Source: a virus. Taken from it: a stretch of DNA of 32,314 nucleotides. The stretch lies in the IMG/VR virus record IMGVR_UViG_3300025889_000538, positions 1-32,314 of that record; one strand, given 5' to 3'. Below are positions 1 through 6,412 of this stretch, in pieces. The notes beneath the pieces are model-generated. The model was not told where the DNA came from. It did not search any database and was given only the letters and a program-made list of their open reading frames with translations. The translations under genes and the position numbers were made by a program. The first letter of the stretch is position 1; each line of letters opens with the position of its first letter.

Positions 1-55
1 GTTCCGGGGGGCTGCCCGAAAGCGGTGCCAGGGCGACCCCGCCCGCCCGCCGCAT
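1..55 (-). CDS. Possible start of a gene running off the left edge
   Basis: An ATG at 55-53 (minus strand) opens a frame that stays open for 18 codons to the window edge. The visible peptide is small, Gly/Ala/Pro-rich and begins MRRAGG. It lies just past the HNH gene, where tailed phages often carry the small terminase subunit, and a proline-rich N-terminus would fit one of the small-terminase families. That identification is positional inference only. No clear Shine-Dalgarno is visible and the region is very GC-rich, so it may not be a gene. Confidence 0.25.
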   Translation of the reverse strand, partial: MRRAGGVALAPLSGSPPE

Positions 56-61
56 GCATAT

Positions 62-88
62 ACAGGGGGGGGCGGGGGCCCCTGTTTT
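62..88. terminator. GC-rich hairpin downstream of the HNH gene
   Basis: ACAGGGG (62-68) pairs with CCCCTGT (79-85) around a G-rich loop, and TTTT follows on the plus strand. It lies just beyond the stop of the HNH gene, the last complete minus-strand gene. On the minus strand there is no U tract, so it could stop plus-strand readthrough, act as a weak minus-strand terminator, or simply be GC-rich spacer. Confidence 0.3.
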
Positions 89-107
89 GCTGTCGACGAT
101 TGATCGA

Positions 108-425
108 TCACCTGGTAGCCCCCCGCCTGCTGTTGCACGATCTGTGAGCTGGAGCGAGAACAGAGTCGAGTTGACCAGGTGACACGTGGTCCGCGGTCCA
201 GGGGTCGTCTGCACGCGCCCCTTCTTTACAGATCCAACATGTGGTCCACGGGCTCGCGTTCCATTGTTGTCTGAGGTGTGCTGAGTTGCGACGGTATGTC
301 GGGTCCTGGTGGTGGGGGCGTGGTGCCCGTCTGGCCATGCGTTGTCGTTCGTTTTTTTGTTTGCATTTCGGGCAGCGGGTGCGGGTGGTGAGGATGCCGC
401 AGTCGAGGCAGGGGCGGGGGCTCAT
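108..425 (-). CDS. HNH endonuclease with N-terminal zinc ribbon
   Basis: This 105-residue protein is likely a phage HNH nuclease that nicks or cuts DNA. The N-terminus carries CLDC and CPKC pairs (about residues 6-21), a zinc ribbon. The C-terminal half has a CWIC pair, then TADHVSP supplying the conserved His of the beta-beta-alpha metal fold, then AHRSCNSRRG, the usual Asn/His end of HNH domains. The ATG at 425 was chosen because it overlaps the upstream stop by four bases (ATGA); the same frame is open further upstream, but that stretch reads as a low-complexity shadow of the primase gene. HNH proteins beside the terminase genes assist packaging in several phages. Here the large terminase is at the other window end, so the link holds only if the genome closes on itself or the ends were adjacent. 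Confidence 0.75.
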   Translation of the reverse strand: MSPRPCLDCGILTTRTRCPKCKQKNERQRMARRAPRPHHQDPTYRRNSAHLRQQWNASPWTTCWICKEGARADDPWTADHVSPGQLDSVLAPAHRSCNSRRGATR

Positions 426-538
426 TGTCCCGCCCGGTTTTTCCAGTTGCAGGCGGGGCAGCGGTTGTGGTGCCCCGGATGGTATTCGGTGCCGCATTGT
501 TCGCATTCGACGAAGACTTCTGGTGTGTCTGGTGTCAT
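422..538 (-). CDS. 38-residue zinc-ribbon protein
   Basis: This tiny gene fits exactly between the primase and HNH genes and overlaps each by four bases (ATGA junctions at 535-538 and 422-425), which implies translational coupling. The product begins MTPDTPEVFV. It has two CxxC pairs, C12/C15 (CEQC) and C27/C30 (CPAC), separated by a His-rich loop (H20, H23, H24), which is a compact zinc ribbon. The function is unknown. Stand-alone zinc ribbons next to primases can bind single-stranded DNA or template, but that is inference. The exact tiling by two overlaps, together with the cysteine pattern, is the main evidence that it is real. Confidence 0.7.
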   Translation of the reverse strand: MTPDTPEVFVECEQCGTEYHPGHHNRCPACNWKNRAGQ

Positions 539-2691
539 GGCCACCATTCTTCCTCGTTGTTGTCTGGGTGTTCCGTTGGCAGCCCTCGGTCCCCATCCCC
601 CCTATAGGGGGGATGGGGTGACCGGGATGGGCCATCCCAAGCCATCCCGTTACCCATCCCGTTTTCGATGTCCTTGTTTTTCAACGGTTTCTGGGGGCGT
701 GCCGTTTTTTGCTGTTCCATCCCGTCTGCGTGTTGGGATGGGCCCATCCCGTTTGACACACGGGATGAAATGTAGTTACGTTTTTGTGTGTCAACCAGGT
801 GTTCGACGGTCTCTGATCGTTTGTGTCTGCGGCGTTGCGCGGCGAACGCGGCGCTGCGAGCTGGCCTGTTCGGCATGTTTCTGATTTCGCGCCACATGGC
901 GTTGAGTCCGAGGTCGGGTTCGATGTTGGCGTTGTCGAGCCAGGTTTCTGCCTGGTTGGTTCCTGGCGGGTCGAGTGGTCGGTCGCTGTTCTCGAATCTG
1001 AGCGGATCGCGGTGTTCGACGAGTTTGACGGTTTCGGGTACCCATCCCATGCGTCGTTTTTTGGCTGCGAGGGTGATGCCGTCGTCGTGTCTGCGGAGTG
1101 CCCAGACGACGTCGACGTCGTCGTTTTTCGCTGATGAGCCGCGTTGTCCTTTGTCGGGGTCTTTCCCTTGGTGGTCGAGTCTGACGCTGGCTCGTCCTGC
1201 TGCTTTGAGTGCTTGCGCGGTCATTCTGTAGAACGCGCGGATGGTGTCGGCTTCGTTTTCGTCGCCTGCGACGGCGCGGCTGAACGTGTCGATGATCACG
1301 AGTTGTGCGTCGACGAGTTCGGCGAGTCGGTTGACGGCGATGCCGCCTTCTGGCGTGTCGCACGCGGGCAGGGTCGGCAGGAGCGCGTAGTGCAGGTATT
1401 CGAGTTCGGTGTTTTCTTCGTCGACGCCCATTTCTCCGAGTCGGTCGGCGAGGTCTGCTGGTGTCATTTCGTAGTCGAGATACAGCACGTGTTTTTGGTC
1501 GCGGCAGGCTGCTAGCGCGAGCGTGAGCGCGAATAATGATTTGCCTGTGCCGCCTGGCGCGTAGATCGCGTGTGCTCGTGCTTCGGCGATGACGGGTTCG
1601 ACGAGCCAGTTTTCGGTGTTGTGATCTGTTTCCCAGAAGGTGCGCCAGTCGAGGAGTTGGTCGACCAGGTTTTGGTCGTACGTGTCGACGTGTCCGGTTG
1701 GTTGTTCGAACGTGTCTGGTGGCGGCAGCAGGTCTTCGAGTTTGGCGGCGTGTTGGTTGTAGATGGTGTCGAGTTGGCGTGCTGCGTCGCTTCGGTTGCC
1801 GTGATGGTAGATGGCGGCGTATAGGCCGAATGCTGAGAGTGCCCATCCGCTGCCGTCTGCGGTGCTGTTTGCTGCTGTGATCCACGTGGACGGTGTTTCG
1901 GTGGTGAACACGACGAGCGGTCCGTCTGGTTCGTGTAGGACGGCTGAGTGGCCGTCTCGCGGGTTTTTCCCTGGTCGTGTCCATAACGTTTCGGTTTGTC
2001 CGGTGCGTGCGATGGTCCAGCCGATTTGTTGTAGTTGGTGATGCCAGTTCCATTCGTGTTGGAACGCGGTCCACATGTGATCGTCACGTTGTGTCATCGT
2101 GGTGTCATGGTGTTGCGGTGTCACTGGTTCGACGAGTTTGTCGAGTAGCCATTCGGGCGCGTCGGCAGGTTGGATGGTCCACGGTTCGCATCCTGGTTTC
2201 CATGTGTATTTGGCGCCGGTGGTCGGGTGGATTGACGGGCACGCGACGATTTGGCCGCCTGCGCCTCTGATGTCGAGTCCTGGTCCGAGCCGGTTACCGG
2301 TCGATTGTTGGTTGCGGATCGTCACGTCAGCTGGCGCGTTGAGGATGATGTGGAGTCCGCCGCCGCCTGTTTCTTGTGTCCAGGTGGCGGGTAGCGGTCC
2401 GTGTTGTTCGACGAGTTGTTTGAGCGTGCTGTAGCCGTCGTGGTCGTGTGTGTCGACGTCGATGGCGAACAGGTTGCGGCCGTCTGGTTGTGGTCCGAGC
2501 GCGAGTCCGATGCCGTGATCTGGCATTTGGTGCCACCACGTGTTGATTTGGTCGTGGTCCACGGTTGCTGCTGTTTGCCAGGACGGGATAGGCGGATGCT
2601 TTTTCCCTGGTGTGATCGGGATGACTCTGATTCCGGCGCCGGTGTACGCGAGCGCATAGTCGAGAGCTGTTTCTGGTGTCATTGTGGTCAT
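535..2691 (-). CDS. Bifunctional prim-pol primase / RepA-like helicase
   Basis: This 718-residue replication protein would prime and unwind phage DNA; no phage DNA polymerase is visible. Residues about 10-180 form an archaeo-eukaryotic primase (prim-pol) domain, with the metal-binding AIDVDTHD (D78, D80) and the GGGGLHIIL strand (H114). Residues about 345-560 form a RecA-fold ATPase, with Walker A APGGTGKS (379-386), YLDYEM near 405 and the Walker B strand VIIDTFSR near 465, as in RepA/AAA_25 helicases. The C-terminal 100 residues are basic, low complexity and probably disordered, and their DNA contains an iteron cluster. The ATG at 2691 overlaps the upstream stop by four bases; ATG 2682 is an alternative. 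Fused prim-pol/helicases are common in phages and plasmids. Confidence 0.9.
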   Translation of the reverse strand: MTTMTPETALDYALAYTGAGIRVIPITPGKKHPPIPSWQTAATVDHDQINTWWHQMPDHGIGLALGPQPDGRNLFAIDVDTHDHDGYSTLKQLVEQHGPLPATWTQETGGGGLHIILNAPADVTIRNQQSTGNRLGPGLDIRGAGGQIVACPSIHPTTGAKYTWKPGCEPWTIQPADAPEWLLDKLVEPVTPQHHDTTMTQRDDHMWTAFQHEWNWHHQLQQIGWTIARTGQTETLWTRPGKNPRDGHSAVLHEPDGPLVVFTTETPSTWITAANSTADGSGWALSAFGLYAAIYHHGNRSDAARQLDTIYNQHAAKLEDLLPPPDTFEQPTGHVDTYDQNLVDQLLDWRTFWETDHNTENWLVEPVIAEARAHAIYAPGGTGKSLFALTLALAACRDQKHVLYLDYEMTPADLADRLGEMGVDEENTELEYLHYALLPTLPACDTPEGGIAVNRLAELVDAQLVIIDTFSRAVAGDENEADTIRAFYRMTAQALKAAGRASVRLDHQGKDPDKGQRGSSAKNDDVDVVWALRRHDDGITLAAKKRRMGWVPETVKLVEHRDPLRFENSDRPLDPPGTNQAETWLDNANIEPDLGLNAMWREIRNMPNRPARSAAFAAQRRRHKRSETVEHLVDTQKRNYISSRVSNGMGPSQHADGMEQQKTARPQKPLKNKDIENGMGNGMAWDGPSRSPHPPYRGDGDRGLPTEHPDNNEEEWWP
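591..767. repeat. Iteron-like repeats and palindromes; candidate replication origin
   Basis: CCATCCCGT occurs as direct copies at 642-650, 654-662, 717-725 and 744-752. Related inverted copies (GGGATG core) lie at 624-630, 735-742 and 760-767. Three palindromes are built from the same core: 12-base arms CCCCATCCCCCC and GGGGGGATGGGG around TATA (591-618), GGGATGG-G-CCATCCC (624-638), and GGGATGGG/CCCATCCC (735-750). T-rich stretches on the plus strand lie between them (661-716). All of it is in the coding sequence of the primase tail (about residues 642-700), as the lambda origin lies within gene O. The repeats are directly visible; the origin role is inference. Confidence 0.55.
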
Positions 2692-3485
2692 GCGAGTTGT
2701 TCTGAGAGCCAGGTTTCGTGGTTGTCTGCGGCGACGACGGGTTGTCCGAGCAGGATGCGACGGCAGCGTTCGCTGGTTTCGTTGATCGGTCGATCGTCAA
2801 ATAGATGTTCGGTGTAGTGGTGTTGGCTGTTGTCTGTGCATGCGACGGCTTGTTCGAAGTCGTGTTCGTACAGGTGCATGCTGCCGATCGTGTGTGTGTA
2901 GGTACCGAGCGCGATGCCGAAGTGTGCGGCTATTGCTGATTGCAGCGTGATGAACTGCACAAGGTCGTACGGCAGTCCGAGCCACACGTCGTTGCTTCTC
3001 ATAACGGTTCTGGCGTGCAGTTTGTTGTTGCGAATCATGTATTGCAGCGCGATGGTGCACGGGATGTCTTTTTTGTCGCGGTTGAGGTCGGTCGCAGAGT
3101 CGTAGATGGTGAGTACTGCTTGTCTGCTGTCGCGATCGCGTTCCAGGAGTTTTACGAGGTCGTCGAGTCGGCCGGAGATCCGGTTGCCGTACGCTCCGTG
3201 AAACGTGCCGTTGTCTGTGTAGTTACGGAACGCGCGTACACGGTCGGTGACGGCTTCTGGCACGCTGATTTGGCCGACAAGTTGGAGAGCTTCGAGCGCG
3301 GAGATCGCGTGGTTGAGCTTGCGTCCGTCGATGTCGATGCGGATGCTTGCCGGGTAGGTGACGGTGAACTGGTGATTGAGCAGTTCACGTGTTTGTTGTC
3401 CGCGCGGTGATGTTTCGGTTCCGTGCATGTACAGATCGTTGATCGTTCCGATGATCGCTTCGCCTGGTGTTTCGTACGTGGTCAT
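2688..3485 (-). CDS. Thymidylate-synthase-family enzyme, probable dCMP hydroxymethylase
   Basis: This 265-residue protein of the ThyA superfamily transfers a one-carbon unit from methylene-tetrahydrofolate to C5 of a pyrimidine nucleotide. The catalytic Cys is C143 in IPCTIALQY. The phosphate-binding region reads MRSND (162-166), as in T4 gp42 dCMP hydroxymethylase, where ThyA typically has QRSCD. The residue that sets base specificity, Asn in ThyA (LPFN), is Asp here (LPYD, D174), the dCMP-type choice. HLYEHD (204-209) matches the HLY motif of ThyA. Prediction: 5-hydroxymethyl-dCMP (or 5-methyl-dCMP) from dCMP. It is coupled to the kinase upstream and the primase downstream by four-base overlaps. 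A plain thymidylate synthase is the alternative, but the residue pattern argues against it. Confidence 0.75.
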   Translation of the reverse strand: MTTYETPGEAIIGTINDLYMHGTETSPRGQQTRELLNHQFTVTYPASIRIDIDGRKLNHAISALEALQLVGQISVPEAVTDRVRAFRNYTDNGTFHGAYGNRISGRLDDLVKLLERDRDSRQAVLTIYDSATDLNRDKKDIPCTIALQYMIRNNKLHARTVMRSNDVWLGLPYDLVQFITLQSAIAAHFGIALGTYTHTIGSMHLYEHDFEQAVACTDNSQHHYTEHLFDDRPINETSERCRRILLGQPVVAADNHETWLSEQLA

Positions 3486-3988
3486 GTGGGCAGTGTTCCT
3501 TGTAGGTCGTCGATTGTCATTACGGGTATGTGTGTCGCTTCGGTTCGTCCGGCGATGTCAACGAATCGTGCTTGTGCCCAAGCGATGCTGGTGAACGTGT
3601 CTTCTTCGCCGCGTTGCGCGAGTGTGCACGCGATCTGGTCCACTGGTCGGGTGACGACGATGATCGCTGCTCCGATTTCTACGAGCATGCGGGTGCATCG
3701 TTCATAGTCGTCCCATTCGTCGAACAGTGACGGTCGGTCGAATACTTCGGGCCAGACGAGTTCTCCGAGGTGCCATCGGTCGCAGATGATCGGTCGATCG
3801 GCGACTACTGGCAGCACGTATTCGTCGAGCCAGTCGTCGTGCACCGGTGCTTCAGCGTGCAGGTATCTGGCGCCGTATGTTGCCGCGTACCGTTTGCAGA
3901 ACGTTGTTTTGCCTGTCGCGTCTGCGCCTTCGACGATGAGGATCGGCGCTGGTGCTTGCGCGGGCGCGAAGCTGGTCATGTCAGCCAT
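3482..3988 (-). CDS. P-loop deoxynucleoside monophosphate kinase
   Basis: This 168-residue P-loop kinase resembles thymidylate kinase and other dNMP kinases. Walker A is EGADATGKTT (about 20-29). A CDRWHLGE stretch follows in the position of the DR(Y/W) motif that contacts the acceptor nucleotide, and VVTRPVDQ follows the Walker B-like strand. It lies between the dCTPase/dUTPase and hydroxymethylase-like genes, so the likely substrate is the modified dNMP (as T4 gp1 phosphorylates hm-dCMP), with dTMP the conventional alternative. The ATG at 3988 was chosen because it has a GAGG 9-10 bases upstream and overlaps the previous stop by eight bases; a longer open frame upstream looks like a shadow. 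ATG 3979 is possible. Confidence 0.75.
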   Translation of the reverse strand: MADMTSFAPAQAPAPILIVEGADATGKTTFCKRYAATYGARYLHAEAPVHDDWLDEYVLPVVADRPIICDRWHLGELVWPEVFDRPSLFDEWDDYERCTRMLVEIGAAIIVVTRPVDQIACTLAQRGEEDTFTSIAWAQARFVDIAGRTEATHIPVMTIDDLQGTLPT

Positions 3989-4400
3989 TGCACGTGTCCT
4001 CGGTGCATGTGACGTCAGGGTCGTCGAGCGCGCGTCCGCAGCTGGCGCATTTGCCGGTGATCCCGTCGTATCCGGCTTGTTGTCTGGCAGCGTTGAGCGC
4101 GTTTTTTTCCAGGTAGCGTCCGGCGATTTCGGTCGGGTTGGCACCGGCGACGAGCATCAGGTTGACGAGGAAGTGCAACGCGTCGATGAGTTCGTTCAGG
4201 TACGCGTCGCGGTTGAAGTGTCGTGACGTGGCCCACGGTTTCCAGCCGGTTTCTGCGAGCGCTTCGTGTAGTTCGTCAGTCAACGCGGTTGTCATGTCGA
4301 CGATGTATCTGCGGCGGTCTTCGCCTTCCAGGGTGGACGGGTCGACTCCGTACGATCTGGTTTGCAGTTCGAGTTGTTTCTCGAAAATCATTGCGAGCAT
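3981..4400 (-). CDS. dCTPase/dUTPase-like (gp56/MazG superfamily) with Cys tail
   Basis: This 139-residue all-alpha NTP pyrophosphatase likely hydrolyses dCTP and/or dUTP to the monophosphate. The first helix motif DELHEAL (E43, E46) and second NELIDALHF (E70, D73) supply the metal ligands. The stretch from ELID to the GY at 110-111 closely parallels T4 gp56 (ELVDIFHF, then KN, N, ARQ and GY), which removes dCTP so that only the modified nucleotide enters DNA. Residues 118-137 add four cysteines (CASC, then C132 and C137), a possible zinc knuckle that I do not know from gp56. The start has a strong ribosome site (AAGGAGACTGCCCC before ATG) and overlaps the deaminase stop by 13 bases. Confidence 0.75.
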   Translation of the reverse strand: MLAMIFEKQLELQTRSYGVDPSTLEGEDRRRYIVDMTTALTDELHEALAETGWKPWATSRHFNRDAYLNELIDALHFLVNLMLVAGANPTEIAGRYLEKNALNAARQQAGYDGITGKCASCGRALDDPDVTCTEDTCNG

Positions 4401-4819
4401 GGGGCAGTCTCCTTGGTCAGTTGGATGCGGAACGTGTCCGCGATTTGGTTGATGTGATTCGCATCATACGTTGCCGCGTCAAGTTCGTGCACATAGTGAA
4501 CTCGAGCGATGCGGTATGCGGCGATTGTTTTCAAGCATTCGTGGCACGGCAGATGGGTGACGGCGAGCAGTCCGCCGGCGGTGTCTGCTGTTGTGCAGTA
4601 TCTGAGCGCGTTCAGTTCGGCGTGCAGCACGTGCGCTCGTCGTTGGTCGCGGTTCGTCCAGTCGATTTCGATTCCTGGTGGCGCACCGTTGTATCCGACT
4701 CCAGCGACACTGTTGTCTGGTCGCAGGATGCACGCGCCGACTTTGAGCCACGGGTCTTCTGATCGCGCGGCTGCTGCTTCAGCTATCGCAAGCGCGTATT
4801 CAGGCCATGACGGTCTCAT
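4388..4819 (-). CDS. Deoxycytidylate (dCMP) deaminase
   Basis: This 143-residue zinc enzyme of the cytidine deaminase superfamily converts dCMP to dUMP. It shows the HAE motif (H66, E68) and PCHEC (91-95), which supply the zinc ligands and the proton-shuttling Glu. VGYNGAPPG near residue 41 is typical of dCMP deaminases. It would supply dUMP for thymidylate while lowering the dC pool, the role of T4 cd. The ATG at 4819 forms an ATGA overlap with the methyltransferase stop; an in-frame ATG at 4843 would add eight residues without a better ribosome site. The length is typical for the family. Confidence 0.85.
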   Translation of the reverse strand: MRPSWPEYALAIAEAAAARSEDPWLKVGACILRPDNSVAGVGYNGAPPGIEIDWTNRDQRRAHVLHAELNALRYCTTADTAGGLLAVTHLPCHECLKTIAAYRIARVHYVHELDAATYDANHINQIADTFRIQLTKETAPCSQ

Positions 4820-5976
4820 AGCGGCAGTCGCTGTTCGAGCCATGTCGGTTGTTTCCTGACGTCGATCACGTATTCGCGGTCTCCGATCTGGTCGCCCTGG
4901 TTGCTGCCTGGTTGTCCGTTCAAGCTGGCGGCTGCCCAGTCAGCGATCCATCGTCCTGACTTGTACGGGATGCCTTTACCGAACCATGCTTGTCCGTTTA
5001 CTCCTGCGTCGACAGCGGGTTGAATTGTCCATCGATCGGGGAGTCCCATGATGCGAGCCGCTTCGCGGTACGTGAAACAGCGAGGCAGCACCGGATGCAC
5101 GTTTTCACTTGACGCGTATTGTCTAAGCACGCGAGCTGGTTTGTCATAGTTCCATCGTCGAGCCGCGTACATCGACGTGCGCGAGTCGACTCCTGGTTTC
5201 TCGTTGTTCCATGTGTCAAGGGTGACACCAGCTGCTTGTGCTCGCAGCCATGCTTCTCCTGCCGGTTCATCCGGCAGCCATTCAGCTTTCGCGGCGAGTT
5301 CAGCGAGTCGTACGGCTCGCGGTGTTGGCGCTACATGGTGACCGTCAACTGATCCGATCGGTTGTTCTTCCAGGTCGCCGATGGCGTCACGTAACGTGAG
5401 CAGTTCAGCGATTTCTGGTTGTTCGATTCCGAACGGGACGGTCGACGCGACAAAGAAGTAGCGGTTGCGTTCTGCGTATCCTCCGAGCGTCAGGTTGTTG
5501 TGCAGGACGTGATGCAGCGTGTATCTGCGTCCGGTGTGGAACTCTAAGTGTTCTCGCAGGTTGCGCATGAGTTCGCGTCCGGACGTGTATGCGCCGGTCA
5601 CGGACTCGAACACGACGATCGCTGGTTCGCACGCTGCCGCATAGTCGATCAGGTTCCACATGCCCTGGTTCGCTGGCGAGTCGATACCTCGGTATCCGAC
5701 GCGTTCTCCGTTCTCGTCGCGTTTGTTGACGCATGTTGATAGCCCGGAGAATCCTGAGCAGGCAGGGTTGCCGAACACGAGATCCGCTGTTTCAGCCTGC
5801 CAGTTGTCCGGTTCGTCTGCTTGAATGTCGGTTGTTTGCAGCAGGTCCAGGTTGCCGACATACATCGGCAACCCGAACCCGGCTGCAGCTTCCCGTTTCG
5901 CAATCAGATCGAAACCTGCGTCTTTGACAGCGAGCGCGAACGTTCCGCCGAACGTTTGGCAGTCGATCGCGCGCAT
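4816..5976 (-). CDS. Diverged C5-cytosine DNA methyltransferase
   Basis: This 386-residue SAM-dependent enzyme would methylate C5 of cytosine in DNA. Motif I is the N-terminal FGGTFALAVKDAGF. The catalytic loop reads FGNPACSGFS (C73) instead of the usual PPCQ. Motif VI is VFESV (Glu present, Asn replaced by Ser), motif VIII is AERNRYFFV, and the C-terminal YREAARIMGLPDRW plus GKGIPYKSGRWIA correspond to motifs IX-X. The target-recognition region is short. Such variant C5 enzymes occur in phages and can start hypermodification when paired with a TET-type oxygenase, but I see no TET gene here. It follows the SSB-like gene by one base and overlaps the deaminase by four, so it sits in the nucleotide-modification operon. 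Confidence 0.8.
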   Translation of the reverse strand: MRAIDCQTFGGTFALAVKDAGFDLIAKREAAAGFGLPMYVGNLDLLQTTDIQADEPDNWQAETADLVFGNPACSGFSGLSTCVNKRDENGERVGYRGIDSPANQGMWNLIDYAAACEPAIVVFESVTGAYTSGRELMRNLREHLEFHTGRRYTLHHVLHNNLTLGGYAERNRYFFVASTVPFGIEQPEIAELLTLRDAIGDLEEQPIGSVDGHHVAPTPRAVRLAELAAKAEWLPDEPAGEAWLRAQAAGVTLDTWNNEKPGVDSRTSMYAARRWNYDKPARVLRQYASSENVHPVLPRCFTYREAARIMGLPDRWTIQPAVDAGVNGQAWFGKGIPYKSGRWIADWAAASLNGQPGSNQGDQIGDREYVIDVRKQPTWLEQRLPL

Positions 5977-5977
5977 G

Positions 5978-6412
5978 TCAGTCGAACAGGTCGTCGACGC
6001 TGGTCATCTTCTGCGGCGGCTCGTACTTCGCTTCGAACAGCTTCGCCGGGTTGCGGCCGGGCTTCTTCTCACCAAGCGCCGAGTGCTTGATCGCGAGCTT
6101 CCCGCCAGGTTCCAAACCGGCAGCGCCAGCGTCCTTCACAGCCGATCCGATCGCGCGAGCCATCGCTCCAGGCTTCACCCAGACGGTAACGATGTCGCCT
6201 GCGGCCACGTCGTTGCCGTCGACTTTCGCAGTCCCGCTAGTCGCTTCGAGTTCGACGACGAGACGGTCGCCGTACTGGGTGGTGACCAGGCGCGGTTGTC
6301 CTTCGACGGTGCCGACGATCGTGTCGCCGACTTCGGCGAATGCGATCGAGCCGACGCTGATCGAGTCGCCGCCTCCGCCGTTGCTGTTCAGCCAGTTCAT
6401 TGCTTCAGACAT
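5978..6412 (-). CDS. SSB-like single-stranded DNA-binding protein
   Basis: This 144-residue protein resembles phage single-stranded DNA-binding proteins. It has an N-terminal Gly-rich segment, a beta-rich middle (about 18-90) that could be an OB fold, and an acidic tip, VDDLFD, like the SSB C-terminus that recruits replication proteins. It follows directly on the Cas4/RecB-like nuclease (eight-base overlap), a common exonuclease-plus-SSB pairing. GGAGAG precedes the ATG. The fold is inferred from composition and context, not from a diagnostic motif. Confidence 0.6.
   Translation of the reverse strand: MSEAMNWLNSNGGGGDSISVGSIAFAEVGDTIVGTVEGQPRLVTTQYGDRLVVELEATSGTAKVDGNDVAAGDIVTVWVKPGAMARAIGSAVKDAGAAGLEPGGKLAIKHSALGEKKPGRNPAKLFEAKYEPPQKMTSVDDLFD

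Noticed and set aside
791-2074. A 427-codon minus-strand frame inside the primase gene
   Set aside because: It reads as an Arg/Thr/His-rich +1 shadow of the primase and lacks a ribosome site and motifs.
2688-3485. Plain thymidylate synthase
   Set aside because: MRSND and Asp at 174 in place of QRSCD and Asn argue for a dCMP enzyme; kept only as the alternative in the annotation.
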